Positions 51,529-59,789 of a DNA stretch of 64,000 nt are shown here, piece by piece (position 1 is the stretch's first letter; each line of letters begins with the position of its first letter). Position numbers and translations under genes: made by a program. Under the pieces are notes generated by a model. The model had not been told where the DNA came from, searched no databases, and saw nothing but the letters and a program-made list of their open reading frames with translations. Source of the stretch: Sphingobium phenoxybenzoativorans (GTDB lineage Bacteria; Pseudomonadota; Alphaproteobacteria; Sphingomonadales; Sphingomonadaceae); the NCBI RefSeq assembly GCF_001757355.1, contig NZ_MINO01000006.1, positions 1-64,000 of the forward strand, read 5' to 3'.

Positions 51529-52230
51529 TTATTCCGCCGCCTGGAGGGTGGGAGCGATATCGCCGGCAAGGCGGCGCGCCTGCGGCAGGGCAACCGGCAG
51601 CGGCTCGCCCTCACGCAGCGGCACGAAGCGGCCGCTTTCGCCGTCCATGCCCAGCACCTGGCCCGCATGAATGTCTACATACCAGCCATGCAGGGCGATC
51701 TCGCCGCGGGCGATGCCGGACGCGACCGACGGATGGGTGCGCAGGTGCGAGAGCTGCACCACGACATTTTCCAGCGCCATATTGCGCAGCTTTTCCGCCG
51801 GGCTGAGGTCAGCCGGATAATTTTCGCGGCAAACTTTCTGCGCAGCGTGCGAGTGGCGCAACCATGCAGCAACATTCGGCATCGATCCCAGGTCGGCGTC
51901 GGTCGCCAGCGCTTTCATCGCGCCGCAATCGCTATGGCCGCAAACGATGATGTCGCGCACGCCCAGCACCATGACGGCATATTCGACCGTCGCGGTGACG
52001 CCGCCCAACTGGCTGGCATGTGGCGGAACAATGTTGCCGGCGTTACGGCATACGAACAGATCGCCAGGGTCCGCCTGCATGATATGTTCTGGGACGATGC
52101 GAGAGTCCGCGCAGGAGATCATCAACGCCTTGGGGCTTTGACCATCGCTGGCCAGGCGGCCGTAAAGCTCGCTCTGGGTGGGGAAAACGTGGCTCTCGAA
52201 GCTGAAAACTCGACCGATGAGCTCGTTCAT
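51529..52230 (-). CDS. Beta-class carbonic anhydrase
   Basis: A 233-residue carbonic anhydrase with zinc motifs ISCADSRIVPE (Cys, Asp/Arg, about residues 38-48) and IVCGHSDCGAMKAL (His and Cys, about 96-109). No signal peptide. An AGGAATAGAG site precedes the ATG. The gene is followed at 4 nt by a SulP transporter, so the pair likely couples bicarbonate transport to CO2 hydration. It differs clearly from the other copy at 21509-22147. Confidence 0.94.
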   Translation of the reverse strand: MNELIGRVFSFESHVFPTQSELYGRLASDGQSPKALMISCADSRIVPEHIMQADPGDLFVCRNAGNIVPPHASQLGGVTATVEYAVMVLGVRDIIVCGHSDCGAMKALATDADLGSMPNVAAWLRHSHAAQKVCRENYPADLSPAEKLRNMALENVVVQLSHLRTHPSVASGIARGEIALHGWYVDIHAGQVLGMDGESGRFVPLREGEPLPVALPQARRLAGDIAPTLQAAE

Positions 52231-52331
52231 GGCTCTATTCCTCAGATAAAATGGCCCAGACGGGGGGTGTCCGGGCAGTCATCAAAGGATAGGGATCGAC
52301 TTTTGCTGCGCCGCAGCAGTTTTGTTAAAAA

Positions 52332-53660
52332 TTATGTCTGATTTCCGATATATGGCAGGAATACCTGCGCCAGCAGGCCGCCTTCCGGTCTGTTGGAGAG
52401 ACGAAGCGTGCCGCCTTCCCGCTCGATCGCGCGCAAGGCTATGGCAAGCCCCAGTCCCAGCCCTTTCGTGTTCCTGCCCCGCGCAGCGTCCAGACGAACG
52501 AACGGCCGGAGCGCATCAACCAGCCGGTCCGGCGGAATGCCCGGACCGTCATCAGCGATCGACAGAATGATGGAGTCGGCGTCCCGTTCCAGCGAGACAT
52601 GCACCGTTTCGCCATATTTTGACGCATTTTCAATGAGATTGCGGATCGCCCTCTTAAACCCGACCGGCCGGACCGACAGGTCGAGATTGTCTGGGCCAGC
52701 ATATTCGGCCCGCCCGCCGCTATCCGTAATCTCGTCCACCAGCGTCGCGGCCATGATGGCGATATCCATTGTCTGCGGCTTTTCCGGGTCATCCTCTCCG
52801 CCCAGATAGGCGAGCAGCGACGAGACCATCGCCGACATTTCCGTCACATCATTGCCGATTTCCTGCCGCAGCGCCTCATCGCCTATGCCCTCCGCGCGCA
52901 ATTGCAGCCGGGCCAGGGGCGTGCGCAGATCATGGCCGACCGCCGCCAGCGCCTCCACCCGGTCATTGATCAGCGAATGGATGCGCGCCTGCATCTCATT
53001 GAAGGCCCGGACCAGGCCGCGCACCTCAACGCCGCCGGTCTCCTCGATCGGCTCCACCTGCTCCCCATGGCCGATGCGGGCCGCGGCCTCCGACAATTTG
53101 CGCACCGGGCGCAGGGTCGAACGCACCATCAGTCCCGCGATCAGGCTGAGGCCAAGCGCGACGACCACCATCATGACGATCCAGGTGAAGCGAAATTTCT
53201 TTTCGTCCACCAGTTGAGGCGCCTTGAACGTCACCCAACTGCCGTCCGCGAGTTGCAGGGACCCCATCACGATCCCTCCCCGCCCCGGCTCCTTGAGATA
53301 CAGCCGCAGGTCATGGCGGGCCAGCACAGGCTCCCATCGCGTAATCTGGTCCCGCATCTCGGTGAGGTCGGCCGACATGGGCGGCGCGGGCGGCAAGGTT
53401 GGAACCCAGCGTATGGTGAAATTCTTGCTGGAAAGCCGCCCGGCGATAGCGGGCCGTTCAGCGGGCGGCCTCTGGATCATCACGCGGCTTGCGCCAGCGA
53501 GATGTTCGGCCACGCGATGCACCTCATCTTCCCTGACGCGCAGTTTGCTGGCGCGGTCGTAAAGGATCGTGCTGGCGCAAAATTCAATGAGGATCGTCAG
53601 CAGGACGATCCCCAGAATACGGCCGAGCAGGCCGACGGAAGGGTGCAGCAATGCCCTCAA
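52332..53660 (-). CDS. Sensor histidine kinase (EnvZ/CpxA-like)
   Basis: A 442-residue membrane kinase. Transmembrane helices at about 8-30 (IVLLTILIEFCASTIL) and 150-172 (IVMMVVVALGLSLIAGLMV) flank a periplasmic sensor of about 120 residues. HAMP follows (RPVRKLSEAAARIGHG), then the HisKA histidine in VGHDLRTPLARLQL (about 243), the N-box NLIENASKYGE, G1 DDGPGIPPDR and G2 KGLGLGLAIA. It overlaps its response regulator by 4 nt. The stimulus is unknown; EnvZ-like architecture suggests envelope or osmotic sensing. Confidence 0.93.
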   Translation of the reverse strand: MRALLHPSVGLLGRILGIVLLTILIEFCASTILYDRASKLRVREDEVHRVAEHLAGASRVMIQRPPAERPAIAGRLSSKNFTIRWVPTLPPAPPMSADLTEMRDQITRWEPVLARHDLRLYLKEPGRGGIVMGSLQLADGSWVTFKAPQLVDEKKFRFTWIVMMVVVALGLSLIAGLMVRSTLRPVRKLSEAAARIGHGEQVEPIEETGGVEVRGLVRAFNEMQARIHSLINDRVEALAAVGHDLRTPLARLQLRAEGIGDEALRQEIGNDVTEMSAMVSSLLAYLGGEDDPEKPQTMDIAIMAATLVDEITDSGGRAEYAGPDNLDLSVRPVGFKRAIRNLIENASKYGETVHVSLERDADSIILSIADDGPGIPPDRLVDALRPFVRLDAARGRNTKGLGLGLAIALRAIEREGGTLRLSNRPEGGLLAQVFLPYIGNQT

Positions 53661-54367
53661 ACGCGCTCGACTTCAGCGCTGAACATATATCCGATGCCAC
53701 GCACCGTGACGATCGGCGCCTTGCCGCCCTTGTGCGACAATTTCCGCCGCAGCCGGCTGATGAGAACATCGACGCTGCGATCGGAGCTGTCGCCCAGGCG
53801 GGTGCGGGACAGTTCAATCAGCCGCTCACGCGCGATCACCCGCTGCGGATTGTCGATGAAGCTCGCCAGCAGATCAAACTCCGCCCCGGTCAGATCGACG
53901 ACCGCATTGGTCGGCGAGGTCACTTCCCGGCGCGGGAAATTGATCGTCCAGCCGTCGAAATGCGCTTCCCGGCGGCCGCCGCCCTCATGCTGACGATCCA
54001 TCCGGCCCCGGCGCAATATCGCGCGGATGCGCGCGATCAGTTCGCGGGTGTCGAACGGCTTGGTCAGATAATCGTCCGCGCCCAGCTCAAGCCCGACGAC
54101 GCGATCGACCTCCGCCGCCTTGGCGCTGACGAAGATGATGGGCACGTCGCTCTTTTGGCGGATCTGGCGGCACAGGTCGAGACCATTGGTGCCCGGCAGC
54201 ATGATGTCCAGCACCACCACATCAACCGGCAGTTCCGTCATGATATTCCACATTTCCGGCGCGGAACCGGCAGGACGGACATTAAAACCGTTTTGCTGCA
54301 GCGATCGCATGACCAGAGTGCGCAGTGCCGGATCATCCTCGACGATCAGAACATTGGGGGCGGTCAT
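53657..54367 (-). CDS. OmpR-type response regulator
   Basis: A 236-residue regulator. The receiver phospho-acceptor is the Asp in VVVLDIMLPGTNG (about residue 55), with the switch Lys in YLTKPFDTRELIARI (about 108). The C-terminal winged helix includes LTGAEFDLLASFIDNPQRVIARERL and the recognition segment SVDVLISRLRRKL, and ends TVRGIGYMFSAE. Overlap with the kinase gene (ATGA) shows the two are one operon. Likely partner of the kinase at 52332-53660. Confidence 0.94.
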   Translation of the reverse strand: MTAPNVLIVEDDPALRTLVMRSLQQNGFNVRPAGSAPEMWNIMTELPVDVVVLDIMLPGTNGLDLCRQIRQKSDVPIIFVSAKAAEVDRVVGLELGADDYLTKPFDTRELIARIRAILRRGRMDRQHEGGGRREAHFDGWTINFPRREVTSPTNAVVDLTGAEFDLLASFIDNPQRVIARERLIELSRTRLGDSSDRSVDVLISRLRRKLSHKGGKAPIVTVRGIGYMFSAEVERV

Positions 54368-54517
54368 GTTATGGAAATTCCAGACAGTTTCTGGTCCCCC
54401 ATGTAAGGCACGGAGAGACCTGGATCAATGATGGCCGATCCGGATGCCCATGCGCCCATGTTGGGGGGAAGCGCAATTAGACATCCGGATAGGTTGACGA
54501 AGAACGGGCGGGCGGCC

Positions 54518-54985
54518 TCAGCCGCCCTTGGCCCGGTTCAGCGCGGCAACGCCGTCCAGCTCGGCGACCAGCGCGCTCTGATCGCGCTGGGCAACGGCTG
54601 TAGCCTGCGAGGCGAGCTTGTCGGACTGACGCGCGACGGCGGCGGCAATGCGCTTCTCGGCGGCCTGGCAAGTGCCGATCTCATAGCCGGACAGGGGCGC
54701 AAACTGATGAATGGGCTTGGCCAGCGCCGCGACAGCCGTGCTGTCGGCGGTATGGACGGCGCGGTTCACCACGACATTGGCTTTCCAGCGGCAGGCGGAC
54801 TGACCCGCGCGGCTCGCGGGGATGGCCGCGATTTCGCGGGTGCTGGTCTGCGAATCCAGGCTGTAGGACGCATTTACCGGCAGCACATTATGCTGGACGG
54901 CAGCCTGATGGACCGGCTGAGCATAGGCAGCGGGAGCCGCGACCGCAGCCAGCATCGCAATCCCCGAAAGGATAGTGAGTTTCAT
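54518..54985 (-). CDS. Exported protein of unknown function
   Basis: A 155-residue protein that I do not recognise. A clear signal peptide (MKLTILSGIAMLAAVAAPAAYA) precedes a mature part with two cysteines (SACRWKA near 65 and GTCQAAE near 107), which could form a disulfide. An Ala-rich helical C-terminus (AEKRIAAAVARQSDKLASQATAVAQRDQ) resembles a coiled coil. The gene stands alone between the response regulator and the polysaccharide group. Confidence 0.72.
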   Translation of the reverse strand: MKLTILSGIAMLAAVAAPAAYAQPVHQAAVQHNVLPVNASYSLDSQTSTREIAAIPASRAGQSACRWKANVVVNRAVHTADSTAVAALAKPIHQFAPLSGYEIGTCQAAEKRIAAAVARQSDKLASQATAVAQRDQSALVAELDGVAALNRAKGG

Positions 54986-55278
54986 AAAAGTCTCCTGCTA
55001 GATCCCGGCGACTGGTTCGCGCCGGTAACTGATCATTGAGGTAATCAAGCAGGATGTCCGGCCCATTTTCCGGTTGTAACAAAGTGTTGCCCCGAAATGG
55101 CTGATTTACAATTCTTGCAAATTCAGAAGCTTAGAAACAATCGCATCGGGCGATCGAGACCATCCCCGGATGGTGAGAGCGTAAAAGCCCGCTCCTCCCA
55201 ACACAATATTCGCAGCCTTCCCGGTTTTACCACAGCGGCCGGTCGCTTTTTGAAAGGGCGAAGCGGCAGCCTATTCGC

Positions 55279-56214
55279 CTATTTCGGAACGGAAAATCCA
55301 AGGCGCCATTTTGCTCCGAGCAGCAGATCATATTCCTTCGGCTCAAAGGCGTCGAAGCCGCCGCCGGGATATAGGGTCAGTTCCCCTACCCTGACCCATT
55401 CGTCGCAGGCGTAGAGATCGACCCGCAGGAAATCGAACCCCTTGCCCAGCCGTTCGGCGAGACGGATCATTTCCTCCAGCCGCGCCGGTTTTTCGACCTC
55501 GCCGAGAAAGAAACCGTCATAATCGGGATCGTGAAACGGCAGCTTTCGCCATTCGGGGTCATAATTGCAGTAGGATGTCTGGCCCTCGCTCTCAAAATCC
55601 ACCTCGATATGGGAAACAACGCCATCGAAGGTGAACAGGCGATAGTCTGGCGGAATCGCCCCGCGCGAAAGCAGCATCGGTTCGATGATGATGCGCGGCT
55701 CCAACTGGCTATAGGCCCATTCGCGATTATAGGAGGCATGGTCGATGGCCAGCCACGCATCGGAAGGATCGTCCGCCATCAGCGCGTCGACATCATCCCA
55801 ATCGTGCAAAAGACGTCCGACGCCGCTGGCATGCGTGGGCTTCACCACTGCAGGCAGGGCGATCTTCCGCCAGTCGACGCTGGACAACGCGGTGCCCACC
55901 CATTGCGTCGGCACGACATAGCGGGGACCGGCCACTTCGGTAATCAGCGCCTTCACATCCGCCTTGTCGACGATGGTGGGGAAAAGCGGGTTACGGTCAT
56001 AAAGCTTGCGCGCCTGAACCTTGTCGGTAAAGGTCCGCGGGTTGCGAAGGTCGGGGAACCGGCCCCGGAACGTGAAATATTTCAGCGCGCAGAAGGTCGC
56101 GTCAGGAAGCGGCGCGATGATCCTGCAGATCGCGCTGCGCGCCACGTCCTTCCAGCTTTTCTGGGTATGTCCGGTATTGAGGAAAACATCCCTGTCCGTA
56201 ACCGCCGCCGTCAC
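55279..56214 (-). CDS. TupA-like ATP-grasp polysaccharide enzyme
   Basis: A 311-residue protein of the TupA-like ATP-grasp group found in teichuronopeptide and capsule clusters. Landmarks are KYFTFRGRFPDLRNPRTFTDKV (opening KYFTFRGRFP near residue 44), YDRNPLFPTIVDKADVKALI, PAVVKPTHASG (about 134) and the ATP-grasp C-terminal DFLRVDLYACDEWVRVGELTL with the metal-binding acid residues. It would ligate an amino acid or similar group to a glycan. GTG at 56214 has AAGGG upstream. It is divergent from the flippase gene. Confidence 0.82.
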   Translation of the reverse strand: MTAAVTDRDVFLNTGHTQKSWKDVARSAICRIIAPLPDATFCALKYFTFRGRFPDLRNPRTFTDKVQARKLYDRNPLFPTIVDKADVKALITEVAGPRYVVPTQWVGTALSSVDWRKIALPAVVKPTHASGVGRLLHDWDDVDALMADDPSDAWLAIDHASYNREWAYSQLEPRIIIEPMLLSRGAIPPDYRLFTFDGVVSHIEVDFESEGQTSYCNYDPEWRKLPFHDPDYDGFFLGEVEKPARLEEMIRLAERLGKGFDFLRVDLYACDEWVRVGELTLYPGGGFDAFEPKEYDLLLGAKWRLGFSVPK

Positions 56215-56298
56215 TTGCGCCCTTTCCTCGCTCTGCTGCAGCGATTGTAACAGCGGCCGTTTAACAGGCGGTTATGGACTCGCGATAAAGACGCGCTG

Positions 56299-57780
56299 AT
56301 GGCAAATATCCTGCGTTCCTCCCTGATCAGCATAGCGGCGACCGGCGCATCGCTGGCGGCCGGCTTCGTCAGCAACATCATTGCCAGCCGGATGCTGGGG
56401 CCGTCCGGCGCGGGCCTTATCGCCTTTTCGCTGTGGGCCGCGACATCCGCCTCAGCCGTCGCCGATCTCGGCCTTCCCCAGACGATGCTCCGCAATGCCG
56501 GGGCCGCTTCGGGACCGGGCGATGCCTGGAAGGGGCTGGTGCATTCGGCGCTGCGCACCTTCCTCCTTTCCGTGATGCTGGTGGGTGCGGGCATGCTTGG
56601 CTACGCAGCGTGGCTGGGCCGGCACGAGGATGGAGGCGGATGGCGCTGGGCGGTCACGGCGGCACTGTTTGTCGCCTATGCGCTGGCCGCTTTCTCCACG
56701 GCGGTCGCGCGGGGACGGGGGCGTTTCGGGCAAACGGCGATCAGCACGGCGATAGGCGGCGCGCTGCAGGTGCCCCTGGTACTCATCGGGGCATGGTTCT
56801 GGGGCGCGGCGGGGGCCCTGATCGGCCATGTCGCCCGCTACCTGCCGCAAGCTTTGCGCCTGCGGGGCTATTTCAGGCACCCCGCCCGTCCCCTGACGCC
56901 AGAAATGCGGTCCTATGCAGGGAATATGTGGCTGAGCGACCTGGTGGAGAATATGATCCTCTCGCGGATCGAATTCCTGTTCCTGGGCATCTTCTTCGCC
57001 TCTACCCAGATCGGCTATTTCGCATCCGGCCTCGCGCTTGCAGGGCTGGTCGAGCAGATCATGCTGCAGATATCCCCCGCGCTTATCGTGGGATTTGCCG
57101 ATGCGCATTCGCGCGGCGACATGAAGTCGCTGCAAACATCCTACAGCCGCGTCATGCGCATGGTCAGCCTGATCATCTTTCCCGTGACTTTCGGTGGAGC
57201 CGCGATCATCCCCGCGCTTCTGCCGCTGGTCTTCGGCGAGCCTTTCACCCCCGCCATTCCCGCCGCCGTCATACTGATGGCGACGGTCGGCGCTGCTGCG
57301 CTCGCCGTCATTCCCTGGGGCCTGATCAGCGCCGCCAGCCAGAGCCAGCAGATCCTGCGCATCCAGATATTCAGCGGCTTCCTGACGATCATCCTGCTGC
57401 TGGCCATCGTCCCCTGGGCGGGGCTGGAGGGGGCAGCCTGTTCGCGCGCCGGGGTCAGCCTCCTGACGCTTGCGATACTCCTCTATATCGCGGCCCGGCA
57501 TATCGGGATTGCGACGCCCTGGGCAGCGTTGATCCGCACCATGATCGCGGGCGGCCTGTGCGCCGCTGCGGCGGCCATCCCGGTGATGATGATGCCGCCC
57601 ATTCCCGCCATCGCCGTCGGAGTGATTGCAGGCGCTCTGGTCTATATCTTTGCGATCCGCATGCTTCGCCTGGTCGATCCGGACGATGCCGGCCTATTGC
57701 TGGCTGCTGTGGAGGGCAAATTGCCCGGCCCTGCGAAGCGGATCGCGGCGAGCCTGTCAGCCTTCATCGCGCCACGATAG
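56299..57780 (+). CDS. Polysaccharide flippase (Wzx/MOP family)
   Basis: A 493-residue membrane protein with about 12-14 hydrophobic segments and the MOP-type opening LRSSLISIAATGASLAAGFVSNIIASRMLGP (landmark FVSNIIASRMLGP near residue 23). Members move lipid-linked oligosaccharide across the inner membrane. Located between a TupA-like and a GumK-like gene, it probably serves surface polysaccharide export. Weak ribosome-binding site. Confidence 0.88.
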   Translation: MANILRSSLISIAATGASLAAGFVSNIIASRMLGPSGAGLIAFSLWAATSASAVADLGLPQTMLRNAGAASGPGDAWKGLVHSALRTFLLSVMLVGAGMLGYAAWLGRHEDGGGWRWAVTAALFVAYALAAFSTAVARGRGRFGQTAISTAIGGALQVPLVLIGAWFWGAAGALIGHVARYLPQALRLRGYFRHPARPLTPEMRSYAGNMWLSDLVENMILSRIEFLFLGIFFASTQIGYFASGLALAGLVEQIMLQISPALIVGFADAHSRGDMKSLQTSYSRVMRMVSLIIFPVTFGGAAIIPALLPLVFGEPFTPAIPAAVILMATVGAAALAVIPWGLISAASQSQQILRIQIFSGFLTIILLLAIVPWAGLEGAACSRAGVSLLTLAILLYIAARHIGIATPWAALIRTMIAGGLCAAAAAIPVMMMPPIPAIAVGVIAGALVYIFAIRMLRLVDPDDAGLLLAAVEGKLPGPAKRIAASLSAFIAPR

Positions 57781-57795
57781 CGGCAGCATCCGGCG

Positions 57796-58953
57796 TCAGC
57801 CCTCGAAGGCCGCCTCAAGCGTCTGCCGGGCCACATCGTGCCAGGTCATGATCCCCTTGCGCAAAGATGCCGAGTGGGGAAGCGCCAGCGCCGCATCGAT
57901 CTTGCCTCGCCAGTCATCCTCTCCGTCCAGCCGGTAGGTGATGGCGTTCTTGCCGGTATAAGGAATGAGGTCCGGCATAAGGATCGGCAGTCTGCAATAG
58001 CTATATTGGGGCAGCTTCAGGCTGGATTCCGAAAGATACACCTCCCCCGCCGTCATCCTGTACGGCGCCAGACCGATGTCGGCGTGGCGGATATAGGGCA
58101 CGATGCTGTCGAAATCCCGCTCGCCATAGATGACGACATTGGCGGGCAGCGGCCCATGCCACTGCGCGCCGAAGATATGGAAGGTCACTTCCGGGGCGGC
58201 CGCCGCCATTGCGGCAACGGCATCCTCATCGAACAGCATATTGCCCACGGACACGGCGTTCCGGCTGCCCGCCGGATAGGGCGATGGCTGCTTCTTGTCG
58301 AACAGGCGCGCATCGACGCCCTGCGGAATGAAGCGCACATTGCCGCCCGCGGGCAGGCGCTCGGCCAGCAGGCGGGACGGCACGCAGATGGTGTCGAACT
58401 GCGGGATAGCCCGCTCCTGGATGCTTTCCAGCACTGATGCCGCGCCCACGCTTTTCAACAGGTCGCGGCAGAAATAGAGCAGGCGCGCTTCGGGATTGTA
58501 ACGATGCACCGTGTCGAAGAAACACAGGGCGGAGCCGCTCTCGATGACGACAAGATCGGCATCGGCGATCTGCTCGCGCGCGAATTTGGGCAGATAACTG
58601 CCATATAGCCGGAACGCGCCCTCGCTGAGCCGGTCGAGCACCGCGTTGCCCGAACTGAAGGCGTGAATGGGCGGCAGATAGGCTCCTGCCCACAGATTTT
58701 GCCGTACAAGCTCGAAATGGTTCGCCTGATGCGCGGACAGCGCCAGGAAACGCGGCCTGTCCTTGGCGTAGGTCAGCCAACTATGTCCGACGGTAGTGAA
58801 ATAGACCTGGTTGCCCTGCTCCGCCCAATTCTGCGCCACGAAATGGACGGACGCCTTGCGATAGCCGGGCAGGAATACATGGGAGGTCAGGATCACGATC
58901 TTCCGCGGCGTCGCGGCGGCGATGGTCTTTTGAATGGCCTTGTGATGAAACAC
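57796..58953 (-). CDS. GumK-like glycosyltransferase (GT70 type)
   Basis: A 385-residue glycosyltransferase. The N-terminal KIVILTSHVFLPGYRKASVHFVAQNWAEQG (landmark LTSHVFLPGYRKASVHF, near residue 18) matches the GumK/glucuronosyltransferase group. A second Rossmann half carries RFIPQGVDARLFDK, VGNMLFDEDAV, HADIGLAPYRM and LPQYSYCRLPIL, the usual nucleotide-sugar site. It would add a glucuronic-acid residue to a lipid-linked glycan. The GTG at 58951-58953 has AGGA 8 nt upstream; a GTG at 58980 also lies in frame. It converges on the flippase gene. Confidence 0.75.
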   Translation of the reverse strand: MFHHKAIQKTIAAATPRKIVILTSHVFLPGYRKASVHFVAQNWAEQGNQVYFTTVGHSWLTYAKDRPRFLALSAHQANHFELVRQNLWAGAYLPPIHAFSSGNAVLDRLSEGAFRLYGSYLPKFAREQIADADLVVIESGSALCFFDTVHRYNPEARLLYFCRDLLKSVGAASVLESIQERAIPQFDTICVPSRLLAERLPAGGNVRFIPQGVDARLFDKKQPSPYPAGSRNAVSVGNMLFDEDAVAAMAAAAPEVTFHIFGAQWHGPLPANVVIYGERDFDSIVPYIRHADIGLAPYRMTAGEVYLSESSLKLPQYSYCRLPILMPDLIPYTGKNAITYRLDGEDDWRGKIDAALALPHSASLRKGIMTWHDVARQTLEAAFEG

Positions 58954-59059
58954 AGTCGCGATCCTGCACCGCCAGCGCACGGCGCGCTGACTTTCAGGGT
59001 GACCGGACAGATGCGTTCACCCACTCGACCTACAATCACGGCACGGATAATGGCGGGTT

Positions 59060-59079
59060 AAGCCCGTTCGGGGCTTTTT
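59060..59079 (+). terminator. Orphan rho-independent terminator
   Basis: AAGCCC (59060-59065) and GGGCTT (59071-59076) form a short stem that runs into five T. No plus-strand gene ends here, so it may close a short unrecognised transcript that starts after about 58954. Confidence 0.6.
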
Positions 59080-59135
59080 CTGCTGTCAGAAAATGGGACA
59101 AATCCTACGTTTCTGGACTGTTTCGGCATTTCGGA

Positions 59136-59192
59136 GCGGCGGCTGCGCCGGGGACGGAATGCAGGACATGTCGCCCCCGGCGCAGCCGCCGC
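59136..59192. repeat. Perfect 18-bp inverted repeat with 21-nt loop
   Basis: GCGGCGGCTGCGCCGGGG (59136-59153) and its exact inverse complement (59175-59192) flank a 21-nt loop. It is very stable as RNA or cruciform; there is no T-run, so it is not a standard terminator. Confidence 0.8.
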
Positions 59193-59325
59193 GCGCGTAC
59201 CAGCGGCGCGACTTTCAGAAGAGGGCCGCCGCCATGACCGGAGCCTCGCTTTCCTGCGGCACAATATGGTTAACATTCATTTCCCATCGCCGGTAAACTC
59301 CTGTAGAAATTCAACGGGTAACCGC

Positions 59326-59712
59326 ATGAATCATAAAATGCGGGGGGCGTTCATGATCGGGTCTATTGTTGCTCCATTATTGTTGCTGGCTCCGGCTCCG
59401 GTCCAGGCGCCTCCAAAGGCGCCGTCGGTTTTTATGTTTGAAACCGGTGCGAGCCTGCTGGAGAAATGCCAGAATAAGGCGCCGGAATATGCGCTGGCCT
59501 GCACGGCCTATGTTGTCGGCGTTGTCGACGGCATCAAGAAGGACATCTATCTGGGCCGCGCGCCCACCACATGCTGGCCCGACCGGCTGGGCGCGACGCA
59601 GGTGCGCGATATCGTCGTCAAATATCTGAAAACCTATGCCGATCAACGCAATTTCCCGGCGTCGCTGATCGTCAGCGTCGCGCTGGCCGACGCCTTCCCC
59701 TGCCACCCCTGA
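59326..59712 (+). CDS. Rap1a/Tai-like secreted protein
   Basis: A 128-residue protein. A signal peptide (GSIVAPLLLLAPAPVQA) is followed by a Rap1a/Tai-type domain: FETGASLLEKCQNKAP, CTAYVVGVVDGIK, CWPDRLGATQVRDIVVKYL and a final SVALADAFPCHP, with four cysteines that could form two disulfides. The family includes immunity proteins against type VI amidase effectors in Serratia, but many stand-alone members have no known effector, and I see no effector or T6SS gene near. The ATG at 59326 is chosen because the frame upstream has no homology. Confidence 0.72.
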   Translation: MNHKMRGAFMIGSIVAPLLLLAPAPVQAPPKAPSVFMFETGASLLEKCQNKAPEYALACTAYVVGVVDGIKKDIYLGRAPTTCWPDRLGATQVRDIVVKYLKTYADQRNFPASLIVSVALADAFPCHP

Positions 59713-59789
59713 AAAGACCGTCGAAGCATTTGCATCGTCGCCTTCGCTAACGCACAATGGCGTCACTATCAGCCGCATGCAGGAGAATC

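Larger units (their letters stand above)
58954..59325. other. Intergenic region with orphan terminator and long hairpin
   Basis: Between divergent genes, so both promoters should be here. It holds a plus-strand terminator (59060-59079) with no plus-strand gene before it, and a long perfect inverted repeat (59136-59192), each listed separately. No gene is supported. Confidence 0.45.

Noticed and set aside
50133-51806. 557-codon plus-strand frame
   Set aside because: Antisense of the SulP and carbonic anhydrase genes; composition is dominated by Arg, His, Gln and Asp with no domain.
59326-59712. Type VI secretion immunity locus
   Set aside because: The Rap1a/Tai-like protein has no effector or secretion genes beside it.
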